Virus record (IMG/VR): IMGVR_UViG_3300000367_000004
Location: 1-38,853 of that record
Direction: 5' to 3' (one strand)
DNA from: a virus
Length of the DNA: 38,853 bases
Part shown: piece after piece, positions 20,969 through 28,496 of the stretch
How the letters are laid out: each line of letters starts with the position of its first letter
Position numbering within the stretch: position 1 is the stretch's first letter
The notes under the pieces: generated by a model
Seen by the model: the letters and a program-made list of their open reading frames with translations, nothing else
Databases searched by the model: none
Told to the model about the DNA's origin: nothing
Made by a program: the position numbers and the translations under genes

Positions 20969-22906
20969 TCAGCAGGCGATGGCACCTTCCGTGACACCGC
21001 GCCGAACATCCATGATGAACGCTGCCATTTCCTTCTTCCCCTGCACCTTCGGGGCCACCGTTTCCGTTTCCACGGTGTTCAGGGTGCGCAGGAAGTAGAC
21101 GGTCACGGGCACCGTGCGCCCCTTGTTCGCGCGGTCCAGGCGGTCCATTGCCTGTTCCATCAGGCCGTAGTTCCAGGTCTCGTCCATGAACACCACCTCG
21201 TCGGCCGCGTCAAGCTCAATGCTGACCCCGCCTGCACGGGTGCTGATAAGAATCAGGTTCGTGTCGTTGGTCTTGTCCTGGAATTCGTTGATCGCCTCAA
21301 GCCGCGCCTTGCCACTGACACCGCCGGTGATCATGCCGACCCGAACACCCTTGGCTTCGTAGTAGCCCCGCATCATCTGCAGAACTCGGGCGAACTGGCT
21401 GAAGACCACCACGCGCTCGCTGCTACCCGTGGCCTCGCCCTTGTCGTCCAGCACACCCAGCTCCTTCAGGTGCTCGTCAAGCCACGCAACCTTCGCGCTT
21501 TCCGGGGTCTGCTGTACGACCACCGGGTGCCCGTCGCCCTTCGGGTTCTCAGTGATGTCGCACAGCGCGATGGCAAACTGGCGAAGGCGGGTCAGTTCGT
21601 CCAGCACACCCGTAGCGCCCAGCTCCAGGTCAGCGATCTTGACGAACGCTTCCTGCTGGAACTGAACATACTGCTTCCGGTGGGCCTCGCTGGCGAAGCC
21701 AAGGTCAACGTTGATGAACTGCTTCGGCGGGAGGTCCTTAGCAACCTCGGCCTTCGTGCGGCGCAGCACGTAGGGCTTCAGGCTTTCAAAGAATTCTTCC
21801 TGCATCTCGTCGCGCAGGTCGCCGATGGTCTTGCCGTACCCGTTGTCCTGGATCTCGCAGAAACGCTCGGCCCAGCGCCACTTGGAGCTGAACGTTTCAG
21901 GGTTCAGCCAGTGCAGCACCGCCCAGAGGTCCAGCGGAAGGTTCATAATCGGGGTGCCAGTCATGGCAATCTTCAGGCAGCCCTCCTCCTCCGGCAGCTT
22001 CAGCACACCCTTCGCGGTCAGCGTGTTCGGGTTGCGCACCACTTCGTGCGACTCGTCAATGACCACCGCGTCCCAGAGGATCTCGTTGAATTCCGGGTAT
22101 TCGCGGGTCTGCACCTGTACGCAGTAGGCGCAGCCACGCTTGTCCTTCGCGCTGTCCTTGTCGTCGTGCTCAATGCAGCGGGTCGTGTCCCACTCGTTGC
22201 GGAACCGAACCATGGCCGGGTTGACGACCAGCCACCCGTTTCCGCCGAATTCACGGTGCTCAACGAACTCTGCGATGGTGGCCTGCCGCTGTGCACGGCT
22301 GCCCTTGGCAACGAATACATCGGTGTGCTGCCACTTGCTGAGCTCCTTGAGCCAGGTAGCCTCCAGGCTGGTCAGCGGGGCGATCACTAGGAAGCCCTTT
22401 CCACCGTCGGGGTCGTCCAGCTGTTCGGCTTCGGCGATGGCGCCGATGGTCTGGATCGTCTTGCCGAGGCCAGGGTGGTCGGCGATCAGGCCACCGTTGA
22501 CGGAAAGGAACTTGACCCCGGCCCGTTGGTAGGGGCGCAGTGCGTCGGCCACCTCCGGCAGCACCATCGGCAGGTTCTCAAGCTCGGCATCATCGGCGTC
22601 GGCCAGGCTGCCCAGCATGGAGTCGCGACGCTGCTGAAGCCAGCCCCACTCAGCCAGCCGTTCCGTCAGCTGGAGGCGGTCGCCGAAGGCCTCCCGAAGC
22701 CCACGGGCGCTGATCATGTCGCGCGGCACCGTCCAGTAAGGCGTCGGCGACTCGCCGTTCAGCTTGTCCTTGGACACGAACTGCGCGCCCAGCACGGACT
22801 TGATGCCAGCCACGTCCTCGCGGGAGTAGCTGAAATCAACGCGGATACGGCTGCCGAATCGGTCGCTCAGGTCGGCCGTCACGGTGTTGGTGATTGTGCC
22901 TGCCAT
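20969..22906 (-). CDS. SNF2-type DNA helicase/translocase
   Basis: 645 aa, superfamily 2. Walker A is DHPGLGKT (143-150), motif II is VVIDESHE (Asp284-Glu-Ser-His287), motif III MTGTP. The second RecA domain has VVFSQFARVL, ISTRAGGVSIEL and QAMDRLDRANKGR, the SNF2 order. Between motifs Ia and II lies a Cys/His insert (C244, H247, C259, C262) that could be a zinc finger. It should translocate on or remodel DNA during replication or recombination. CAGGAGAACAGC precedes ATG 22906; a promoter lies at 22935-22963 and terminators follow. Confidence 0.9.
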   Translation of the reverse strand: MAGTITNTVTADLSDRFGSRIRVDFSYSREDVAGIKSVLGAQFVSKDKLNGESPTPYWTVPRDMISARGLREAFGDRLQLTERLAEWGWLQQRRDSMLGSLADADDAELENLPMVLPEVADALRPYQRAGVKFLSVNGGLIADHPGLGKTIQTIGAIAEAEQLDDPDGGKGFLVIAPLTSLEATWLKELSKWQHTDVFVAKGSRAQRQATIAEFVEHREFGGNGWLVVNPAMVRFRNEWDTTRCIEHDDKDSAKDKRGCAYCVQVQTREYPEFNEILWDAVVIDESHEVVRNPNTLTAKGVLKLPEEEGCLKIAMTGTPIMNLPLDLWAVLHWLNPETFSSKWRWAERFCEIQDNGYGKTIGDLRDEMQEEFFESLKPYVLRRTKAEVAKDLPPKQFINVDLGFASEAHRKQYVQFQQEAFVKIADLELGATGVLDELTRLRQFAIALCDITENPKGDGHPVVVQQTPESAKVAWLDEHLKELGVLDDKGEATGSSERVVVFSQFARVLQMMRGYYEAKGVRVGMITGGVSGKARLEAINEFQDKTNDTNLILISTRAGGVSIELDAADEVVFMDETWNYGLMEQAMDRLDRANKGRTVPVTVYFLRTLNTVETETVAPKVQGKKEMAAFIMDVRRGVTEGAIAC

Positions 22907-22934
22907 GCTGTTCTCCTGTGTGTGCTGTGCGCCT

Positions 22935-22963
22935 AGTGTCGCACGCCCTGAGTTCCGTGAAAA
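22935..22963 (-). promoter_or_regulatory. Possible promoter of the SNF2-type helicase gene, TTTTCA-17-GACACT
   Basis: The spacing matches the local family and the -10 resembles GACAGT at 8951, but the -35 departs from TTGCNN. It lies in the 86-nt gap before the helicase gene. Confidence 0.45.
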
Positions 22964-22992
22964 GGCTGTTCTGGAGTTCGTGCACCCTGCGC

Positions 22993-23274
22993 TCAGGCCG
23001 TCGCGAGCTCCCGAGCAACCGGAGCGACAAAGGTGTCAACCTTATCGGAACGCTCCAGGTTGCAGCTACGGCAGGAAGGCTGAACGTTGTCCCTACGGTA
23101 GCTGCCACCCTGCGAACCAGGGATGATGCGGTCGGCTTCCACCGTGTCGTAGGTCACCTGAACGTGGCAGTGGACGCACGGGCAGCTTTCGCCGTCTCCC
23201 CAGGTGGCCAGCATCCACAGCTTGCGGGCTCGGCGGTCCTTGCTGTTCCCTCGCTTCTCGCCGCCTGCCCTCAT
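22993..23274 (-). CDS. HNH endonuclease, 93 aa
   Basis: Small HNH/zinc nuclease: CVHC, then VEADRIIPGSQGGSYRRDNVQPSCRSCN, with the final Asn in NVQP and two CxxC pairs for zinc. The usual first catalytic His (DH) reads Asp-Arg here, a variant common in phage HNH genes. The N-terminus is basic. Free-standing, it could aid packaging, recombination or homing. ATG 23274 follows GAGGAGCAGGAC; promoter at 23314-23342. Confidence 0.85.
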   Translation of the reverse strand: MRAGGEKRGNSKDRRARKLWMLATWGDGESCPCVHCHVQVTYDTVEADRIIPGSQGGSYRRDNVQPSCRSCNLERSDKVDTFVAPVARELATA

Positions 23275-23313
23275 GTCCTGCTCCTCTGTGTGCTGTGAAC
23301 TGCTGTGCTGCGA

Positions 23314-23342
23314 ACAGTAGGGCGGCATGAACCGTTCCGCAA
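23314..23342 (-). promoter_or_regulatory. Promoter of the HNH gene, TTGCGG-17-TACTGT
   Basis: TTGCGG (23342-23337) and TACTGT (23319-23314), 17 nt apart, 40 nt before the HNH start. It follows the GH16 terminator, so the HNH gene is a separate unit. Confidence 0.75.
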
Positions 23343-23378
23343 CTCGTGCAGTTAGTTCCGTGCGCAGAACGCACAGAA

Positions 23379-23413
23379 GCGCGCGGCCCGAGCTAGCTGC
23401 CCGAGCCGCGCGC
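23379..23413 (-). terminator. Terminator of the GH16 gene
   Basis: GCGCGCGGC (23379-23387) pairs with GCCGCGCGC (23405-23413); the minus-strand transcript continues TTCTGTG. It begins 14 nt after the GH16 stop codon. Confidence 0.7.
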
Positions 23414-23426
23414 CCTTGCTGTGTTC

Positions 23427-24716
23427 CTACCGTTCGCGCCACGCGCGGCAGTGCGAGATCTGCATCGGGATGCGCTGCACAGCGGCAGGCGGACGGATGT
23501 CCTGCCACACGGCCAGGTTCATGATGATGTTCATGTCCCCGCGCGGTGTGTTGCCAATGCTGCGCACAGCACGATCGTTGAAGTAGAACGTGATCCCGTT
23601 GCTGCGCAGGTGCGCACCGAACTTCATCCACGGGCCGATGGGCGTTTCTGCCCCCGATTGGTACGTAGGCATTGGAGATCCGCCGAATTGCACAGAACCC
23701 TGGTTGCTGCCGCCCATCCCGGAGCCGTGGGTCCCAGCGGTGTAACTCTGTCCACGCCCGGACCAACTCGGCCAATACTCGTAGATGTCAATCTCGGTCA
23801 CCTGCGACCCGCCAGGAACCTGCCAGGTCCAGAACGCAGGCCACGAGCCGGACCCAACGCTGGGCAGCCGCACGCGCTGTTCCAGGTACACACCCGTACG
23901 GAAGCGAAATCCGCCAGTTGTGGGCGAACTGGTCAGCAATGCCGATCGCCACGGGTAGTTGATCCCGTTCTGCGTGGTGCTCTCGCGGGTAGCGCGAAAG
24001 TGCAGAATTCCGTCGCGAACCCAGGCGTTGTCGGAACGTCGTGCATCGTTCCACTCAAGCTGGCTGTTCTGGAGGCGGTTGCCCTGGCCGTCGCGCTGTG
24101 ACGAACTGGTGTGAGACCACTTGCGCCAGTCAATCGCGTTGCCCTCGAACTCGTCGCGCCACGCCATCGTCCAGTTGCCAGGTGCCGGAGGGTTTCCAGC
24201 CGGATCTCCGCCGCCACCACCGGGCTGAGTGGTCACGGTTGCCGTGAACTGCGTGCCCTGCACGTCGGTCCAGTTGCCATCGCGGAACACCGCGATCCAT
24301 CCGGTGTACGTACCCGCTGGCAGCGCACTACGAGAAGCAGTGAAGTTTCTCGCTGAATTCGCTGAGAACTGCACGTTGTCGGTGTGGCCGAAGTCCAGGT
24401 TCTGTCCAGCAGAATTGCGCAGCGCGACCACAACCTGCGCAGCCGTGGCAGCCTGCGAAAAGCTGAGTGAGTACGCAACGTTCAGTGTTTGTGCTGAGAT
24501 CGTCGCGGTGGCTTGCCCCGTGACGGCAGGTTCTCCGGGCGCAGGTGGCTCCGGGTCTGGCTCCGGGTCTTCTGGGTCTGGCTCCGGGGGTTCCGGGTCC
24601 GGGTCGGGCTCTGGCTCGGGTTCGCCGCCGGAATCCTCCAGCTGCGCTACGCGCTGTTCTAGGGCAGCGTGTTCCTCGTAGGTGGGAACGCGCGTGCCCT
24701 TGTCCTCGGTTGCCAC
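23427..24716 (-). CDS. GH16-family glycoside hydrolase with coiled-coil and proline-rich linker
   Basis: 429 aa. A short helix (TYEEHAALEQRVAQLED) is followed by a Pro-Glu/Asp linker (31-63), a beta-sandwich (65-162) and a Gly linker. A GH16 domain (about 181-429) has the catalytic signature EIDIYE (Glu308 nucleophile, Asp310, Glu313 acid/base), with WPAFWTWQ before it, as in beta-glucanases. No signal peptide, so it is released by lysis or carried on the virion; the N-terminal helix could trimerise it. Likely targets are beta-1,3/1,4-glucans or a host capsule. GTG 24716 follows AAGGAGCCAAC. A structural-type protein among early genes is unexpected. Confidence 0.85.
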   Translation of the reverse strand: MATEDKGTRVPTYEEHAALEQRVAQLEDSGGEPEPEPDPDPEPPEPDPEDPEPDPEPPAPGEPAVTGQATATISAQTLNVAYSLSFSQAATAAQVVVALRNSAGQNLDFGHTDNVQFSANSARNFTASRSALPAGTYTGWIAVFRDGNWTDVQGTQFTATVTTQPGGGGGDPAGNPPAPGNWTMAWRDEFEGNAIDWRKWSHTSSSQRDGQGNRLQNSQLEWNDARRSDNAWVRDGILHFRATRESTTQNGINYPWRSALLTSSPTTGGFRFRTGVYLEQRVRLPSVGSGSWPAFWTWQVPGGSQVTEIDIYEYWPSWSGRGQSYTAGTHGSGMGGSNQGSVQFGGSPMPTYQSGAETPIGPWMKFGAHLRSNGITFYFNDRAVRSIGNTPRGDMNIIMNLAVWQDIRPPAAVQRIPMQISHCRAWRER

Positions 24717-24766
24717 GTTGGCTCCTTGGGTTGGGTGGGCAACCGAAGCGTAACGTCGTGGTCACT

Positions 24767-24813
24767 GGGACGCCCCTGGCAACGGGCCAGCACTACCCGC
24801 GCCAGGGGGTCCC
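24767..24813. repeat. Inverted repeat C1
   Basis: GGGACGCCCCTGGC (24767-24780) pairs with GCCAGGGGGTCCC (24801-24813) with one bulge; an alternative inner hairpin CTGGC/GCCAG is at 24776-24790. The two pairings exclude each other, as in attenuator-like elements. Confidence 0.65.
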
Positions 24814-24821
24814 TGGAGGTG

Positions 24822-24905
24822 CTCAGAACGACTGTGCTGCACGATGGCCGCTGGCAAGGGCCAGCACACCCAAGCCGCGTCATCGGCGCTTACAGTCGTT
24901 CTGAG
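24822..24905. repeat. Inverted repeat C2 with AGAACGACTGT arms
   Basis: CTCAGAACGACTGT (24822-24835) and its exact complement (24892-24905) enclose GCTGGC-AAGG-GCCAGC (24850-24865). Arms contain the 11-mer that also occurs at 7866 and 28868. Confidence 0.8.
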
Positions 24906-24909
24906 CGCG

Positions 24910-25488
24910 TCAGAAGTCCCATTCGTCTGTGTCCCACGCTTCTGGGTTCTCAGCCTGCGCGTGGCACCGTGGGCAGACGGTTTCTGGGCTGTTCCCGTAG
25001 AAGTCCGCCTCGCACCGCGTGCACACCTTGGCAGCTGAAACGGCAGCTTCGTCCTCTTCGTCCCACAGCAGTTCTTCGTCCTCGTCAAACAGATCTTCCA
25101 GATCATCCCAGTCGGTGGCCGGGTCGGTGGCCGGGTGGCAGTTCGTACTAGGGCAGCACTGACGCCCGCAATAGAACGCGCGCCCACCTACGGCTCTCGG
25201 CACCTTGGCACCGTTCGCGAAGTGCCAGTGCGCCCCGTTGATCTTGGCACCGCAACCGCAGCACTTGTGATTGGTCGGCAGTTTGCTGACGAATTCTTTG
25301 AGATCCTGCAATGGCTTGCCGTCCACGATATAGTTCCTTCCTCCCTGGAATGTTTGAGCTACGCGGCTAACGATGCAGATTTCGCAGAGTTGCCAGTCGC
25401 ACGGGCCAGTGTCGCTGTCCCACTGGAGGCGGTGCGCTGCCCCTTGCTGGCAGACAACGCACCGCTCGTCGGGCGCTGGGCGCCTCAT
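24910..25488 (-). CDS. Multi-zinc-ribbon protein, 192 aa
   Basis: Start ATG at 25488 shares ATGA with the preceding stop. It has three Cys-rich modules: CVVC plus CDWQLCEIC (residues 10-38), CCGCGA with later CGRQCCPSTNC in the middle, and CTRC with CPRC near the end. A long acidic stretch (WDDLEDLFDEDEELLWDEEDEA) divides the last two. Such proteins bind nucleic acids or host proteins; an acidic tract could mimic DNA. No family recognised. Confidence 0.75.
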   Translation of the reverse strand: MRRPAPDERCVVCQQGAAHRLQWDSDTGPCDWQLCEICIVSRVAQTFQGGRNYIVDGKPLQDLKEFVSKLPTNHKCCGCGAKINGAHWHFANGAKVPRAVGGRAFYCGRQCCPSTNCHPATDPATDWDDLEDLFDEDEELLWDEEDEAAVSAAKVCTRCEADFYGNSPETVCPRCHAQAENPEAWDTDEWDF

Positions 25489-26138
25489 CGTACTGAAAAG
25501 GCGATCAGCTGCCGTGCACTGCGCAGCCACTCGCGGGTGTCGTCGTCGTTCTGGTCCCTTCCGCCCCAGCCCTGCAAGATGCGCTCCTCGGAGTCGGCCT
25601 TCACCGTCTCTGCGGCTGACAGGTTGTCCTCGCCGTCGCGCTGCGCCACCGTTTCCACCCTTGCCCAGAGCTCCACCTTGGCTTCCGCGTTGCGCAGTTC
25701 TTCCGCCTTTCTGGTGAGCCAACGGGCGTCACCGACAGCCTGGAAGCCTGATTCGTCCCTTCCGCCCCAGCTACGGCGCCGTGTCTCACGGATTCCCGGC
25801 ATCATGGCGCTAGCCACTTCCTGCCGGAGCAACCAGTAACGTCGGTTGTCCCGGAGCGATTCCCATGCAATCTGCTGATTCGCTTCGGCGCGCTTCTCCG
25901 CCTCGGTGGCAACCATACGCACCACGTGCACCTTCTGGTCGCACTCCACCTTCCACACCTTCTTGCGACCGATCGGGTCTTCCAGCTTCAGGTAGCACCA
26001 CTGGTCGCCGATGTGAACTTCGCCCAGGGCGTGCGGTGTGCCGTTCTCGCTGATCTCCTTCGTCGCTTCGTTTATCAGTAGATCGTCGGTGTGACGGACC
26101 CGGTCGGCCGGGACGGTGATGAACTGTGCCTCTGGCAT
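25485..26138 (-). CDS. Hypothetical 217-aa protein
   Basis: Start ATG at 26138 follows AAGGAGAATTCC. The N-terminal ~85 residues look beta-rich (AQFITVPADRV, GDQWCYLKLEDPIGRKKVWKVEC). The remainder is helical and charged, with a Gly-Arg-Asp motif seen twice (SWGGRDESGF and GWGGRDQND). Coupled to the zinc-ribbon gene by ATGA, so the two may act together. Family not recognised. Confidence 0.75.
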   Translation of the reverse strand: MPEAQFITVPADRVRHTDDLLINEATKEISENGTPHALGEVHIGDQWCYLKLEDPIGRKKVWKVECDQKVHVVRMVATEAEKRAEANQQIAWESLRDNRRYWLLRQEVASAMMPGIRETRRRSWGGRDESGFQAVGDARWLTRKAEELRNAEAKVELWARVETVAQRDGEDNLSAAETVKADSEERILQGWGGRDQNDDDTREWLRSARQLIAFSVR

Positions 26139-26149
26139 GGAATTCTCCT

Positions 26150-26175
26150 TGGGTGCTGGGTGCTGGGTGCTGGGT
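26150..26175. repeat. Short tandem repeat, CCCAGCA x3
   Basis: On the minus strand CACCCAGCA is iterated at 7-nt period in the leader of the 217-aa gene. The same CCCAGCA unit occurs singly in other early-gene leaders, so slippage of a common leader element is likely. Confidence 0.6.
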
Positions 26176-26178
26176 GGA

Positions 26179-26382
26179 TCAGTAGTCGCGGTTCCGGGCT
26201 TCTTCGAGGGTGATGATGCCGCGGACCAGGAAGTAGGCGCCACGGTGGTCCTTCTCGGCGAGCAAGCCCTGGAGGATCTCGTAGGTCTCAGTGTCGGGCG
26301 ACACGGGGTGCTGGGCCAGGTAGTCGGCGAGGCGGTCCTTGACCGGGATGTCGTTGCGGTTGATCATCTTGTGCTCGGTCAT
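26179..26382 (-). CDS. Hypothetical 67-aa protein
   Basis: Start ATG at 26382 follows AGGAGCAGCCAAG. Charged, soluble, mostly helical (VKDRLADYLAQHPVSPDTETYEILQGLLAEKDHRGAYFLVRG). First gene behind the promoter at 26424-26452. Family not recognised. Confidence 0.75.
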   Translation of the reverse strand: MTEHKMINRNDIPVKDRLADYLAQHPVSPDTETYEILQGLLAEKDHRGAYFLVRGIITLEEARNRDY

Positions 26383-26423
26383 CTTGGCTGCTCCTGTGTG
26401 CTGGTGTGTTGCTGACAATGGGA

Positions 26424-26452
26424 ACAGTACGCCAGCCCGGAACGGTTCGCAA
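26424..26452 (-). promoter_or_regulatory. Early promoter, TTGCGA-17-TACTGT, with dyad
   Basis: The spacer and -35 lie inside a 10-bp inverted repeat (CCCGGAACGG / CCGTTCCGGG). An outer half-site ACTGTACG lies upstream near 26470 and matches the -10 arm CGTACTGT. Confidence 0.8.
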
Positions 26453-26479
26453 CTCCGTTCCGGGCCGTTCGTACAGTGG

Positions 26480-27394
26480 TCAGTTCAGCGAAGGACGCTG
26501 CGCGATGCGGGTCTGGTTCAGATCCGCCTTGGCTCCGGCAGCCGCGCCCCGTTGGTAGCTGGCCAGGTCAAACTTCCCGCCCGGACCCTTGGCTCGGCCG
26601 TAGGAAACGTTCGGGAACATCTCCTGGAATACCTCGTCAACGGCGTTGGTAACGGGCACCAGGGCGGCACCGCTGGACTCAACCTGCGCCTTCTGTTCGC
26701 GCTTCAGGGCGCGCAGTCGGCTGTGGATTTCGTGGTTGAAGCCCTGCACGAAGTTACGCTGCACCGTTAGCGGATTGATCCGCTTTCGTGGCAGTTCGCC
26801 ACGGCGTTCGCACTCCTCCTCGTACATGCGGAGCCAGCGGTGCGCGGTCGGGCTTGGGTGCCCCTCGGCAGGCTTGGCAGCCCTGCACACCTCGCTGATA
26901 CGTTCCCACTTCAGGCCAGCACTGCGCATCTGGTAGATGTTGGCTGCCAACGGCTGCCCGTGGTCGTAGGGCGGCTCCAGCGTGTTCGCGATCTGCAGTC
27001 GCAGCGAGATGAACAGCATTTCAGCGTATTCCACGTCCGCCTCCATCCCGACGATGGAAAGGGTGCGCGGCACCGCGTGCTCCATACTGTGGAACTTGTA
27101 TCCCGGGTGGCCGATGTGCTGGCACCGTGCGTGCCGGGCGATCATGCGGACCAGGTCGTCCAGCAGTTCCGTGAACCACGCGCCATCCTCGCCCAGGGAC
27201 ACGGTCTTCTTGATCACCTGGTCCTTCAGGCTGCGCCCTTCGCGCTGGGTCAACTCGCTGTTCTCAATCGCGTGCTGAAGCATCAGCTGGTCCGCCTTGG
27301 CACGGAACGCGTCGCGCTCGGGGCCGAAGGTGGTGGCTTCCGCCTTGGCGAGCAAGGCGCTGACCTTGGAGATCATGTCTTCGCGGGAGATCAC
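26480..27394 (-). CDS. DUF2786-domain protein, 304 aa
   Basis: Start GTG at 27394 follows AAAGGACAGCACA. Residues 8-50 (ISKVSALLAKAEATTFGPERDAFRAKADQLMLQHAIE) fit DUF2786, a helical domain frequent in actinobacteria and their phages. The middle (RHARCQHIGHPGYKFHSMEHAVPRTLSIVGMEADVEYAEMLF) and the C-terminal part are conserved-looking but unassigned. Own promoter at 27444-27472. Biochemical role unknown. Confidence 0.8.
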   Translation of the reverse strand: MISREDMISKVSALLAKAEATTFGPERDAFRAKADQLMLQHAIENSELTQREGRSLKDQVIKKTVSLGEDGAWFTELLDDLVRMIARHARCQHIGHPGYKFHSMEHAVPRTLSIVGMEADVEYAEMLFISLRLQIANTLEPPYDHGQPLAANIYQMRSAGLKWERISEVCRAAKPAEGHPSPTAHRWLRMYEEECERRGELPRKRINPLTVQRNFVQGFNHEIHSRLRALKREQKAQVESSGAALVPVTNAVDEVFQEMFPNVSYGRAKGPGGKFDLASYQRGAAAGAKADLNQTRIAQRPSLN

Positions 27395-27443
27395 TGTGCT
27401 GTCCTTTGTCTGTGTGCTGTGTGCTGTGGGTGGTACAGGGGCC

Positions 27444-27472
27444 ACGCTAGTTGAGTGACCCCTGCGTTGCAA
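27444..27472 (-). promoter_or_regulatory. Early promoter, TTGCAA-17-TAGCGT
   Basis: TTGCAA (27472-27467) and TAGCGT (27449-27444), 17-nt spacer, 50 nt before the GTG of the DUF2786 gene. The flanking dyad is weaker than at neighbouring promoters. Confidence 0.7.
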
Positions 27473-27501
27473 CTGTTCACTGCGAAGTGCGCGTTCTGTG
27501 C

Positions 27502-27705
27502 TCAGGCCGCGTAGCGGTTGAAACCTTCCTTGTCGGTGGAGGAACGCACCGTGCAGTTCTCAGCCAGCTTGACTTCAATCTCCCACTTACGCGGGTACCC
27601 CTGCAGATCCTGAACCTGCATCTCGGTGCCCTTGGGGATCACCATTCCCGCCAGAACGAAGTCCTTGAGTGCGGTACGGGTGTGGGTGCTGGAGTTCTTC
27701 ATCAT
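27502..27705 (-). CDS. Hypothetical 67-aa protein
   Basis: Start ATG at 27705 (Met-Met) follows AGAGGAAGCCCG. A small beta-rich protein (LAGMVIPKGTEMQVQDLQG then WEIEVKLAENCTVRSST) that may form an SH3-like barrel. Resembles the 89-aa product at 27797-28066 in size, strand pattern and promoter. Function unknown. Confidence 0.75.
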   Translation of the reverse strand: MMKNSSTHTRTALKDFVLAGMVIPKGTEMQVQDLQGYPRKWEIEVKLAENCTVRSSTDKEGFNRYAA

Positions 27706-27740
27706 CGGGCTTCCTCTGCTGTGGGGTTGCTGTGTTAGGA

Positions 27741-27769
27741 ACTGTACGGGGACTTGGAACTGTTCGCAA
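27741..27769 (-). promoter_or_regulatory. Early promoter, TTGCGA-17-TACAGT, with dyad
   Basis: TTGCGA (27769-27764), TACAGT (27746-27741). It sits within CGGGGACTTG / CAAGTCCCCG, and ACTGTAC half-sites flank both ends (27741 and near 27786). Confidence 0.8.
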
Positions 27770-27796
27770 GTCCCCGTGGGGCCGATCGTACAGTGG

Positions 27797-28066
27797 TCAG
27801 CGAACCTTGAGGGCTCCGGTGGAAACGCTGATCGCGCGGTACCCGCCCGGGAACTTCAGGGTGGCCTCAATCCCGCGGAAACCACCGTTGCTTTCGCCGA
27901 CGACCTGGCACTCGGTCCCGGCCGGGAATTCCTTGCGAGACACAACGCGGAACTCGGGGTCCCAGGTGGTGATGGTCGCCTGAACCGGGCGAGCGAGGGT
28001 GACGTAGGTGCCACGCTGCACGCGGTTCCGGTAGCTGGCCTTCTTCTCGGCGTTGTGGTTGATCAT
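27797..28066 (-). CDS. Hypothetical 89-aa beta-rich protein
   Basis: Start ATG at 28066 follows AGGAGGCACCAAG. After a polar N-terminus (MINHNAEKKASYRNRVQ) the sequence is a run of short strands (GTYVTLARPVQATITTWDPEFRVVSRKEFPAGTECQVVG), possibly an SH3- or OB-like fold. Own promoter at 28107-28135. Family not recognised. Confidence 0.75.
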   Translation of the reverse strand: MINHNAEKKASYRNRVQRGTYVTLARPVQATITTWDPEFRVVSRKEFPAGTECQVVGESNGGFRGIEATLKFPGGYRAISVSTGALKVR

Positions 28067-28106
28067 CTTGGTGCCTCCTGGGTGCGGTGTGTTGCTGACA
28101 GTGGGA

Positions 28107-28135
28107 ACAGTACAGGAACCGGAGCCAGTTCGCAA
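28107..28135 (-). promoter_or_regulatory. Early promoter, TTGCGA-17-TACTGT
   Basis: TTGCGA (28135-28130) and TACTGT (28112-28107), with GGAACC/GGTTCC arms around the -35. It lies between the HTH regulator stop and the 89-aa gene. Confidence 0.78.
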
Positions 28136-28156
28136 CTCAGGTTCCCGCGGTGTGCG

Positions 28157-28495
28157 CTAACCGCACCATCCGCACAGCCCGCTAGGCGTGAGCGCAGTGT
28201 GGCACTTTGGGCAGTTCGCCTGAATTCCCTGAGATACGCCTTTCTTCTCGTAGCTATAGTTCGGTGTGTGGCATTGCCTACCTTGGGTGGTCACCTCGCA
28301 GTCTTGAAACAGTTCCGTGATTGGCACGTACAGCGCTTCCGAAAGTGCTGCCGCTGTGGTCACGTGAATCCTCGGGGTCGTGCCGTCCTCCAGTTTGCTG
28401 ATCGTGGTCTTGTGAACACCCGCCAGTTCAGCCAGATCTCGCTGAGATAGCCCGTGATATTCGCGCAAATCCTTCATGCGGTCGCCGACTGGCAT
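28157..28495 (-). CDS. HTH (Cro/CI-type) regulator with C-terminal zinc ribbon
   Basis: 112 aa. Residues 6-63 form an HTH_3 domain (MKDLREYHGLSQRDLAELAGVHKTTISKLEDG), then a short hydrophobic helix (LSEALYVPITELF). The C-terminus has NCPKCHTALTPSGLCGWCG, a four-cysteine zinc ribbon in place of the usual dimerisation or peptidase domain. It is probably a DNA-binding repressor or activator; the dyad promoters of this region are plausible targets. ATG 28495 is 1 nt past the previous stop, with GGAGG inside that gene. Confidence 0.85.
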   Translation of the reverse strand: MPVGDRMKDLREYHGLSQRDLAELAGVHKTTISKLEDGTTPRIHVTTAAALSEALYVPITELFQDCEVTTQGRQCHTPNYSYEKKGVSQGIQANCPKCHTALTPSGLCGWCG

Positions 28496-28496
28496 G

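Larger units (their letters stand above)
24717..24909. other. 193-bp non-coding interval, locus C
   Basis: Holds two adjacent inverted-repeat structures (24767-24813 and 24822-24905). No member of the TTGCNN promoter family with good spacing was found ahead of the GH16 gene; a TTGCCA at 24784 has only a 19-nt-spaced GACGTT. Confidence 0.6.

Noticed and set aside
20936-22390. 484-aa open frame on the plus strand
   Set aside because: Antisense shadow of the SNF2-type helicase gene, which has all helicase motifs. The plus frame lacks a ribosome site and has a Leu/Val/His-rich composition typical of mirrored coding DNA.
24547-24633. Repetitive GGCTCCGGGTC-type plus-strand sequence
   Set aside because: It is the coding sequence of the Pro-Glu/Asp linker of the GH16 protein, a coding low-complexity tract rather than an independent repeat element.
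26150-26175. CCCAGCA tandem repeat as a CRISPR or mobile element
   Set aside because: Only three 7-nt units without spacers; best explained as slippage in a common leader sequence.
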